A stretch of DNA of 64,000 nt from Aplectana chamaeleonis (taxonomy: Eukaryota > Nematoda > Chromadorea > Rhabditida > Cosmocercidae), in the NCBI GenBank assembly GCA_029168955.1, contig JAPDOI010001551.1, forward strand, positions 101,550 through 165,549. Reading direction: 5' to 3'. Shown piece by piece: positions 10,501 through 22,500 of this stretch. A program made the translations under genes and the position numbers. Under the pieces are notes generated by a model that searched no databases, was not told the DNA's origin, and saw nothing but the letters and a program-made list of their open reading frames with translations. The stretch's first letter is position 1; each line of letters opens with the position of its first letter.

Positions 10501-13500
10501 CACCACGCCATGATCCGTGGACGCCATCGTTGACGTGGTCATTTGTGCAATTGCTGGAATTCATTTGAAGGCATCGTACACGCTGGCTAATGTTGTTGTG
10601 ATAACGACGCTAATACACTCCAGCGCTTACGCCGTTGGAAGCGCTAAAAACGAATCAAAAGGACGGTATTTGAGCAAGGGACGGATTTTGAAAACGTGAG
10701 CGGAATTATAACGTTTCGGTGGCTCAAAATGGTCCAAATACTGCCATCCTGGCTCGTTTTTGACGCTTCCAACGGCGTAGGTGTTCTAATAGAGGCCATA
10801 CGAGTCTGTCAGCATCGCTATAAGAGAAAAGAATGTCAAAAATGTTTCAAAAAACTACCTATGCAGACAGCCTCCCCCTTCGTGCTGACAATCACAATCT
10901 CCTGTCCAATCTCAATGCCATCATCATACCGCAGGACACCCGGTAACAGTATTTTTGCACCATAGCAAATCGCATTCACCTACAAAATATTGTTGTTCTT
11001 TGGGAAAAGGTGTACCCCCAGAAAGAAAAAAAAAAGTTCCTTACACAGGAATCCTTCACGATAATCCGCTTGTGCTCCACCAGCAGCGCTTCCAACGGCC
11101 TAACTATACGCCGCATATAGGTTTCGTCCTGAAAATGTAGAAGATATCTGGAGAAACCATTCCCAAAAAGATCATAAAAAACACTAACTTTGTGATGATC
11201 CAGGACGTACTGAGCATCCAAAATGTCGTGCATAGTGACCAACTGATCATGCTCATCAGTGATTCCTGACCTAAAAAGAGTAGTAAATCTTTTTTTAACG
11301 AAAAAAAAAACAGCCGAAATCCCACCTATTCCTTCTCAGCTCCTGCATCTGTCCACCTACACCCAGAAGAAGTCCAAGGTGCACACAAATTGTTCTCACG
11401 TATGTTCCAGATTCACATTTCACCCTAAAATAATGGAAGTTTGTTCAACAGAAATGGATTTTTCGAGCAAAGCCTTTCCGAACGTTCCGATGGGACCATT
11501 TTTTCTGATCCAAAAACTCAAAATGGTCTCGTATATCGTTGTTACATTTTATTACTACGCGTTCGTTTCTCTTGTTCCGATGTCAATACGCAGGGTTACC
11601 CTGTAATAAACAATTACAAAAAAATGACCCTTTCCTCTTTTTCAATTTCCAAACCTATTTTCTTCCTATGAATGGAAATATTTGGAAAGGTAAAAATTAT
11701 TCGAATCGATTAATTATTTGGTCAACTATTTCAATCATTTGTAGATCGAATACCGAATATTTCTATCGAGATATCATAAAAATCAAATATCCGAGAAATT
11801 AAAAGGTGAACCGCCAACATTTGCAGTCGGAAATTCGAAATCACACTAATACGACAATACAGGAAAAGCTCCGCAACCGAATATATTTGAGGACTTGGAC
11901 TTTCAAGAGCTCCTCGTCCCACCATACTTTACAATTCGATTATCAGAGAAATCAGAATTCTCACCACACTAGGAAAAGTCCAAAATCCTACTATATTTCA
12001 AAATTCGAATCAGGGTCGAGCGGTGCGTTGCGTAATTTTTTTAAAACGAAGCAAACCCCCATCATCATTTTTTTTGCGATTTCCACTAAGGCGCGAATTC
12101 TAAGCAGTTTATATTTGATTACCAGAAGTGTCAGACGCCGAAAATTTGTTCAGTAAACGGGCTCAAGCGTCTAAAACATGAGCAAAGGTACGATTGTACG
12201 GGTAAGATAGTGCACGACACGACGATGAAGAATGCGAGACACAATCTTACAATAAGAATTTACTGAGAACAAAAGAATATTTTGACTGAACTGGTACACT
12301 AGGCAATTAGCTGGTCCTAGTCCGTCAGGCCTCTGATCTAGTGCTGCCTACTCATATGAGCTGCAAAACCCGGGGCGGTGTAGAAAGACGTTAGAAGGCG
12401 CGGCTTTCCTCTAGCATTCCCACAGTGGCGCTAGCAAAATAGTCAAAGCGCCCGCAGTTAGGAGGAAGCGGCGGCACGGAGAGAGATAGAAAAAGGAACG
12501 TCGCCTTGTGCGACCAGGAAGCAGAGAACTAACTGACCCCCGGTCTGACGGATTAGGAGAAAACTTCGCGCCAATAAGTGTGGCGCGAACACCCACAATT
12601 CAAACGGACCAATCACGGTGGTCCAAAGAGATACAAATGTGCACAACACAGATCGACTTATTGACTGAGACCACCCCCAAGAGCGATCTACTATTGACCC
12701 TACCTAACGACGTCTCATGATGATTTACTCCTAACCCTACTCTACTACTACATATTGCAACTGTGATAAGTACAATCCTAACAAAGTAATCATTATGAAC
12801 ATGTATCATTCCTACTGAACATCCCTCCCCCCAAGACTGCGACGCCCTCGTCGCATTGAAATGGAGCGTAGTGGCGGTGAACTGGACGGGAACTTCCTCT
12901 GAAGCTGTTCGGCTGGGCGTTGATGCCGTTCATTAGGTAACCAAAAAATATCAAGAACTTTTGAGATATATCTTCAAAAATTTCTCATTTTTAGTCCCAA
13001 TATTTCGCGATCCCCCCTGTCCTCCGTTTTCGGGCCTGAATTTTTGCTACCCCCCCCCCTCGTTGCGAAATTTCGAAACCCTGCTTGACCCTTCTTTAAT
13101 ATATGTGGATTTAATATATGTGAAGCCGAAAAACTCACTAAGTTAAAAATTCAGATACCCCGAAAATTTCACTGCAAACGGAAAATCAATTACCAAAAAA
13201 CTTTCCAACCCAAATCTATTCGAGAAATTGGATAACTGGAATCCAAAATCTTACTATAGTTGAAAAATCGGATATTCGAAAACTAAAAAAAAACTTGGAA
13301 ATCCAATTTTTTTCGAATAAAATAATTCTTATTCGTTGTCAGGAATCCTCGGTTTTCCGAATACGAAAAATATTCGAAAGCAGCAAATCCAAAATCACGC
13401 TGTACTCGGAGGGTAGAATATATTTGAAATGTTCCAAATGTGACAGTATTCGAAAAGTTCTAAATTCGACCACATAGATTAGCAGTAGGAAACTTTCACT

Positions 13501-16500
13501 TATGTCCGACTATGCGTATGAAAATGATAGATAATCGTGTTTTGAATACGACTGCGTCTATTCACAGAGTCGGATATTCGAGAATTGCAAACCCGACTAT
13601 ATTCGAAAATGTCCAAAATCTAACCATCGTGGGAAATAAATTCTCAAGCAGGGCTGAGCAGGCCGTTGCGCCAATTTTCGGCGAAGCTACGACCCCCCCC
13701 CCGTTGACCGAAACTTCGAAAAATTTTTGAAACTTTTTACAATCCCCCCTCGACAATAAACATTAAATCTGTATTCAGCACACCGAATAACCTCGAAGAG
13801 AAATCTTGACTGAAATCTGATACTTTTTCCAAACTACCGTATACACACCGAAACGAAAGAATTTCATGACGACCTCTGCGGGCACAGCTGTTCTCGCGCT
13901 GATATCTTACTATCAGAGGGCGAATATTACTACCTGGTTTTAGCTTACCAAGTGGTTTAGAAAAAATTCACTTTTCACAGAGAATTCAACGAGCCCCTTC
14001 CCCAAATTTTCGATTTTCATTGAAAAAATTCCAAAATTTTAACGACCGCCCGTTGCGGCGAGTCGCAACCCTGCTCAACCCTGTTCTCACACGCTTCCCG
14101 GCCACGAGCCGCACTGAACAGGGATAGGAGCCGCCTGACAGTTCTGCTCGTTCTCCCAATGTCCCGGCCACTGATGTTGCTGTTCGGGCCAACTGGAGGA
14201 GCTCGAACAGCAACGGCAAAAACCCGGACAGCAACAGAAGCCGACCCGCAGATTGGGAGAGAGAAAACGGAACTGCCAGACGGCTCGGACCGGGAATCGC
14301 CCGAGTTCTAAAAATCGGATACACGACGTCTGAAATCTGACTTGACTTACTTGACTTGATCGGTTGGCTTTCGCCTGACGCGGTCATTCCGCATCTTCAC
14401 CGAGGTAAGCCGTCCTAGTAGTCAGCCGTGTCCATTTTTCACCGTCTTCAGCAACAGTTTCAACACATTCCATCCAACTGTCACTACTCCATTTCCTGCG
14501 AAACGAAACATCGCGCCTGAACTGTCTTTCGATGCCGAGTGACTTCAAATTCTCTTTAACCACATCCGTCCAGAACTTTCGCCTACGCCCAGGTGGCCGT
14601 TTCCAGACAGGATCTGGAATTATCTTAAAGTGTGTTGTACGAGACGATCCGACGTTCTTCTTAGTATATGCCCGAGCAGTCGAAGTCGACTTTCCATTGC
14701 TGCTTGAGATGGCGTAAGGAGATGCTGGCACCCCCCCCCCTCGTGTCAAGCGTTGATGTACTGCGTCGATTTCCTTGTAAAGGTCTTCGTTATGGCTTAC
14801 ACGCGGCCAGAAATATCCAAGAAAACGCCTAGAAAGCTTCCTCTCCGTGCAATCCAACCTTTCCATCTGCGTCTTCGGTGCTGCCCACGTCTCCGATCCG
14901 CACATCATGACAGGGCGAATACCGGATAGGTAGACGCGCAACTTGACTTCCTTCGCGATGGTGGTAGACCACAGACACTTGGAGAATTAAATGCAGACGT
15001 AGCTTTCGCACATCGTTGTCGAATATCCGCTGCATAACTACCATCGTTCTTCAGCAAACAGCCCAAATAACAGAAATCGTCCACCAGTTCGGTACATTGT
15101 CCGTCCACACAAACTCCCGTTGAAGGCCTCTGAAAGACCCACATCTGCTTGCATTTGTCGGGACGAAGACGAAGTCCATAGGCTGCGGCATACTTCGAAA
15201 CGAGGTTCACAATCCTTTGCAGTGTTGCGTTGTTTTTAGCGAATAACACAATGTCGTCGGCGTACTCCAGGTCGACAAGGGAGCGTCCTGATGGTGTTAG
15301 GAACACATCCGCAGGAAACTGTTCTGCAACTCTACGCATGATGTCATCAACGGCAAAGTTTAAAAGAAAACGTCCTGCAACGACTCCTTGCCTTACTCCT
15401 GTTTTCACCTCGAAAGCTGACGCAAATCCGACAGGTGTACGAACTGCTGCTGTTGTTCCTTTGTTCATGTCCTCGATTAACCGAACATACTTTTCCGGAA
15501 CTCCATCTGCTCGCACAGCATTGAGCAATCGATCACGATGAGGAGAGTCGAATTGTCTTCGGCGGTTTCAGTGGGCGCATAAGCACTCACTATCCACAGA
15601 TTGAATCCTCTGTGATCCCGCAGTCGTACGAATGCATTCCGGCACGACGTTGAGCCAAACTCCTTGACCATACCATTGAAATCCTTCCTTACAGCTATTG
15701 CACAGCCTTCCACTCTCCTATCGTCAGCGTTACCGCAGTAGATGGTGTACTCTCCGACGCTGATGACGGGTCTATCCTTGAGGCGGGTTTCCTGCAAAGC
15801 AGCAAACGGTGCATGGAAATAGCTCAGAAGTCTGGATAGCGCAGTTTTTTAGATATCACTCGACAGCGATCGACAGTTCAGGGTGGCGAAACTGTGGCTT
15901 GTGGCCAAAGTCTCCATGCACTCCTTAGGTACGGATCCTAAGGAGTTATGGACCAGAGGCCTTAGTGTGCCGGACGGCGACACCATAATGCAATGTATGG
16001 GATACTTTCGCGATATATAGTTGCGCACGCTATATCGCTCGAACGTTCCCTGTGTACACTCAAACGTCTGCTGGGTTCAGTAGAAGCAGGGGCACCAACG
16101 AGCAGGTACCAACAGACTTGTATACACACCCCCGAAATCAGACTATCTTCTGAAAATCGTATACTTGTATACACACCCCCGAAATGACTATCTTCTGAAA
16201 ATCATATACTCAAAAGGTCCAAAATCCTACTTTACTCGAAAAGGAAAAATTATTCCAGTTCCAAATCTGGCTCAGTTCTGAAGACCTATTATCAAAGCGT
16301 CCAAGGTCCCTCTTTATTCATCAGCGATTCGGATATCGGGAAAGTTCAAAAACCCGAATTTTGGAGAATTCCCAAACCTATTGTATTCGAAAAAGTTGAT
16401 ATCCAGTATAATTCCTTTACATCAAGTATAGTACGCAGTGGTTAGAAAAAAGTGTATTCACAAAATCAGTTGTTTTTTCGATTTTTTGTCAAATCTCAAT

Positions 16501-19500
16501 ACCCAAACATACCAAAAGATTCCCATCTGCTGTTCCTTGTCGTACTCGATAAGTTTGTTTTCATAGATAGTCCTAACACGCAGTTGACGTTTCACGGCAG
16601 AGATCAATGGAGGGCGTTGGAAAAGAGCACCAGTCAGCTGAAAATCGTCTCATAACTCTTTATTCGGAGGAAAACTGAAAAAACCTCACCTTCTCAAGCG
16701 CTTGCTTGATTTTCTTCTCACTTTCGACAGGATTATGCAGTTTGAAAATGGCTACATACTCCTTTCCAGCACCTTGTTGGGATTTCGCAAGCCGGGTTGT
16801 GCGATCGATACATACAATGAGACACCCAGACACCTGAACTTCAACTTTTTTCAAGCCCAAAATATGAGGAATCTAGAACTTTTAGTCTCACCTTGGGATC
16901 AAGTGTTCCACTGTGGCCGGTTTTCTCCACTCGCAGAATCCTTTTAATCCAAGCCACAACCTCATGAGATGACGGATTAGCCGGCTTATCCAGGTTGAAG
17001 AATCCGGACGAAATATAATTTCTGATTTCCCTCTTCAATGGCGAACACCCTTCTGGCAGCGGGGTATAGTGATTCGTCCGCACATTCATGTTGTCGAAAT
17101 TCTTGAAAGGAAACAAGCTTCAACTGAGACGTCTAAGAAGTATACCGCCGTCCGACTTTGTCGATTTTTAGAGCTTTGAACGTTGGTTATTTGGCCTAGC
17201 GTAATATTCAGCGTTGAGCATCTTTGAGTGCTTCTATCTACTGATGTGCAGTGCAGCACCTCTCTAAAGCTGTAGAGATTGAGAGGGCATTGATCCGAGA
17301 AAAAAAAATTGAATTTTAGGTCAAGTATTGTGGATAGTGGACAGCATAAAGATTGCTACAGAGAGGGGCAACGAAGAGCGGACCAAAAATAAAATTCAAA
17401 AAAAATTGAAAGGGACGTAGAAATCCAAGCCGAAAATAGAAAGAAATTGGAGTGAGAGTTTTTATTAGAAGAAAAAAACGATCTCCGAAAGCTGAAAAAA
17501 TGAAAGATTCACGAAAAATAGCATAATAGCAGAAGAAAAGGGTCTAGAAGTGTAGTACTATTCCAAAAAAAAGTTATTAAGACTGCAGAACTTACAAAAC
17601 ATCTTAACTTACTTTCGGTATTTTCCGTTCAAAATTCTGGAAAAAAATATTTCACACGGTCAGAACTCGAAAATTTCCGGATTTTTGCGAGAATTCCGGT
17701 CACAAAGGGTGTAAAGACCAAGCTCCGTCGAACGACCATTGACCCTGATTGTGGATGAACTACGAATTAGCAGTATTTTTTGTCAATAATCTGTTCGGAA
17801 AACCGTTTTCGCCAGTTTCATCGAACTTCGAAAGAAAAAAGACTGATAATCTACATTGCAAATTCACAAAATTTGCAAAGAGTCAATAATCACCCTGTGT
17901 AACGAGATTTTCCACGAACACTGTTGCCTGGCACTCTAACAAGGGAAGTATAAGAAGCGTAGGTCTGAACGGTAGAAATCAAATGTCATGTGAGAATGTT
18001 CACGTCTTACATAGTGGAACAGCGTTGATGACCCGCCGCGAAACATAGACCTCTGAATGAGTTTGCAGCTCCGAAAGTGCTGACGGCCATCGATATCCTC
18101 CCTAGTCTGACGATTTCCTAGGCGCCGACTCCAGCACAGCACGACGGCGCAGAAGAAGGGATGGCTGATGGTAGGCACTTTATCTTTTGCTGTGCCGATC
18201 TGGGCATACCGACGTTCAAACAGACTTGGGTACATGAGATTCAACGGATTCGCTTCCCCATCAAGGAGTTCCCATTGATTTGGAGAATTTACATGATTCG
18301 GAAACATTACAACACATATTTGGAACAATTTCATCAGTCTGTGGGACGCAAAATACATAACCTATGTTTCACACTCAGTGGTAAATGGGCACATAATGCA
18401 TGAAATATAAGCAAACTGCCCAGTAGGGACAGCGAATGAATCGCGATAGGCTCCTCGGCAACCTTAATCTCCTCACAAGGGCCAAGCTCTACTGGGAATA
18501 CGAGATCAGTTGGACTTTCGAAAAGACCCGGGCGGGCCAGAACGTAGCCGGCCTTGAACCACGCGCGCACTCTACAAGCTTTTTCGAGTGATGGATGACA
18601 CAAGATACGGTGTACCAGTGACACTGACCTAAAAATTCAAAGTTCTGATTGTGAGGAGCGCAATAGTCATAACTGAAATCCAGGTACCTTCAGAATACGG
18701 TCTCCGTTTCTGGATGTCAAAAGAAAGATCGTGGACGATCACGTGCGAGTGCAATCGCTTAAGCAGCGCTTTCATAAGATAGCTGAAAACTCGACGTCTG
18801 CTGGAGCTGAACCAGGCTCGTAGCGCCAGGTGGTACTGCAAAATTCTGCAAGTTTTTCCCAGCCGGCACAAGAGCCTGTGTATAGCGTTCTGATTGGAAA
18901 ACCACTCCACGAGTCGAGGAGCAGAGCACAACTTCTTCGGCATTTGCGGCATGAAAACATGCTCAAAAATTCAAGGTGTTGTTGACGTCGCCGCGATATG
19001 GGATGATCCGCTGCCAACGACGTGAAGATTCTTCGTCTTGAATACACACTTCAATAGGAAGCGGTCGCCCGGCTCTGGTAATTGAACAAAGAGCATTTCT
19101 CCGACCTTGCCTGATGGGAAAATGAGTGGGCATGATGGTCAGGTTATGGGTAGTCGCAGAAGCCGACTGCACCAACCGCACCGTCTTCTTCTCCCCTTTG
19201 AAGGACAAATACGCTCTTTAGCGTGGAGGATCGCTCTACTGCGTTGGCAAGAGCGTACGCGGGAAGAAGAAGTCGTCTACAACTGCCGTCACTCCTTTTC
19301 CGAAGTCAAAGGTCCTCAACTATACCTCCAAGAACTCACTTTTCACACGAGTCCTGAGCTATTTTTCGGTTGCGGGTCAGCAGCTAAACCGGCGCTGTTG
19401 ATCCGTTGTCTACCTCATCCGTGCCCGAATCGAAGCAAACCCTGGACCCCCTCATCGGATTCGATGGCCCTGCACCCAGTGTGGTACTCCTCAGCCGCCG

Positions 19501-22500
19501 CAGGGAGCGTCCAATGTAATTCAAGTGCAGGAAATAGACTCATGTGAGGAAATGTTCCGGTCTCAAGTCCTTCAAGGATGCGGAAAACTCATACGTGTGC
19601 CCGAACTGCGTAGCCGTGCCGGCATCTCAACCTCAACGTTCAAGTTTTTCCCGATTTCTTCCTGAAGATAATCCAATGGAATATCAATGGTTTTCGCAAA
19701 CAAATTCAAAGCGGAACTAGAAGCTCTCGTGCATACCGTATAGGAGCTGAAATTGTTGGACTTCAAGAGACTAAACTGGACCCAAATCACGGATCACCGG
19801 TTGTTTTGAGGTCACACCTGCCTGAGAAACGACAGGACGAGCTCTGGAGGAGGTGTGTGGCTTTTCTGGTTAGAAAACGACTTACAGTGCAGTGTGATCA
19901 CTCCAACAACTCAGCGGCGGTACCATGGCTGGAATGTGCATTCTCCATAGCCAGAAATGAAGGCTGGATCTGTACACATTCACAACCTCTACTCTCCGCC
20001 AAGATCCTCATGCCCACCCTCATACGAGCGTTCATCGCCCACCCTAAACATGCGGGAAACTCCACAATCGTCATGGGAGATGTGGGCCAACGCGCACCAG
20101 TCCTCTAGTTGGTCAGAGGGGTGAAGAGGACCAACTGTTTCGGACAGGAATTTGAAGAGGAGATAGCGCAGTCCAGTATACCTCGTGATTCTCACCATGA
20201 TGCACCGCACCCTACTAGGAAGCTGACATATGGAAGACTGTCCTCACCTGACCTCTCGCTGTGCTCACAGGACTTAGCATCGTCAGCAGCTTGGGACACT
20301 GTGAACACAGGGGCGAGTGGACCACCTCCCCGATCCTGATGGAGTTCAAAAGCGAGGCCCTATATCTTCTTCACCGAGAACCACGTTCGTTAGCGCACTT
20401 CAAAAAGGCGAACTGGTTCAAGCTATCGTCTGTGAAGGAAACAGCAATCTGCTGGTTTTGACTTCCGGCAAACCCACTCAGATGGATCGATTCCTGTCAT
20501 CAGCCGTGACAGCAACAACGTCACAATCTATCCCTAAGGGGAGGCGTAAGGCTTTTATGCCGGGACTTTCGGATAACGCCAATGACCTCATAAGGGAAAG
20601 AGACTCGATTCGTAAAACGGACCCCACCAACACCAGGATCCCTGAGCTGAACAGAGAAATCGTATTTGAAGTGAGGTGATGGGACCGACAATAGACTTGG
20701 AGAGCGTTCGTGGAAGGCATAGATCATCGTACAAACTCCTCCAAGCTATGGACAATCCATGAAAGCTTTGGAATTGGCCGTTCAATGAAACCGGCAATCC
20801 CATCCAAAATTCTGCATAAGGGCAAACCGTTGAACAACAAGAATACGGCCAACCTTCTATGCAAACAGTTCAGTTCGCCATGCCCTCATCAAAGCCTGAA
20901 ATCTTCACGAAGGACCTTCCGATGGATCAAAAACTTTTCGAGAGAAGTTACGTCCCACTCATTACGACTGCCCTTATTGACGCCGCCTTGAAGGGGAAGT
21001 GCCAAGCCGTCTAGAGCGCTGGATACAAAGTGGTGTGGCCCCCATCATTGCTCAAAACATTCAGGACCAATTTTCCGTGAATGCCTTAGAGCCCTTTTTC
21101 AACAGAACCCTGTCAAATGGACTGATCCCCGGCATCTTGGAAGGAGGCAAGAAATTCTTCCCACTCCTGAAGCCTTGGAAAAACCTGCTGAGGATATGAA
21201 CAGCTACAGGCCTATTTCGATCATCTCATCTATGGCCCGCATCTTTTGAAAGAACCATTCTTCCTACACTGGAGACGCACCTGCAAATCCCTGGATGGCA
21301 GAATGGTTTTCGGAAAGCGGCTTCTCTACCCACCTCAGCGTTGGTCGAACTCACCGGATCTCATTACAGATGGGTTAAGCGAGAAAGAGACCGCCCAGCT
21401 GCTCAATTATGGTTGCACTCGACTTGAAGAAAGCCTATGACACTGTCGTTATCTCCATGCTTTGTAGAAAAGCTTGCGGAGTCGTCCCTGCCGAGAGGCT
21501 TTAGCCCGCTGGATCTCCAGCTACTTGAAGGAGCAGAACAATACGAACGGAGTTTAGAAGCCAGATGTCTGGACACATAAGATTGATGCGCTCCGGGGTA
21601 CCGCAAAGGTGCGGTTCTCTCTCCGCTCCTGTTTTCTTTCTACATCGCAGAACTCCCGGCACCACCACCAGCAAACACGCCTAGTCGGATATGCGGATGA
21701 CCTAACTTTGGTTGCATCACATCCAGATGTGGGGAACCTGCGAAAAACGCCCTGAACGACTATCTTCCGATGCTGAACGAAAGGCCCTGGAAGATCTACA
21801 TCTTCAACTGTCGCTCCAGAAGACCACATGTCTCTCTTCTTACAACACATCCTGCTCAAAGCGAGATACGTGCCGAAAGTGTTCATAAATGGGACGCAAA
21901 ATCACGCACGAAAGAAATCCGACGATTCTCGGCTATCATTTCGATAACTAATGATGACGGGACGACGCTACATGCGGAAGCTGTTCGTAAGAAGACGGCT
22001 AAACGGAGCAAACCTCTTGAAAGCGTTGGCAGGAAGGAACTGGGGACAAAACAAAGAGCTGCTCACATTGACCTACCGTGCCGTCGGACAACTCCGTGAT
22101 GTCATACGCTGCTCCAGCCTGGAGCCCGCTCATTGCACCGTCTCACTGGGACCGGTTACAAGCGTGTCAAAATGCAGCCTTGAGGACCCGCGACGGGAAG
22201 CTTCTGGCGATGGCGAGCACCACCCACACCTGATTACGAGACCCGGGAATCATGCCAGGTCCAAGCTCATAATGAGATGCTGACTCGTCAATATCATTGT
22301 ACGGTTGCGACAATGGACCCTGAACACCCCATCGTGCACGACATGATGAAGAAGCCGAGACTGCCCTAGACAGATCAGGAAGCATGTCAGAACTGTGAAA
22401 CCAATGTCGGTAAGACCTGGACACTACAGAGAGCATTCGGAAAGAAGTTCACAAGGAGTTTGTAAAAGGAGTTCTTTGGGTACTATGAACTCTCCCCTGC

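Noticed and set aside
16452..16655. Plus-strand frame overlapping dyskerin exon 5
   Set aside because: It is the antisense shadow of the dyskerin exon encoding [19 protein letters not shown].
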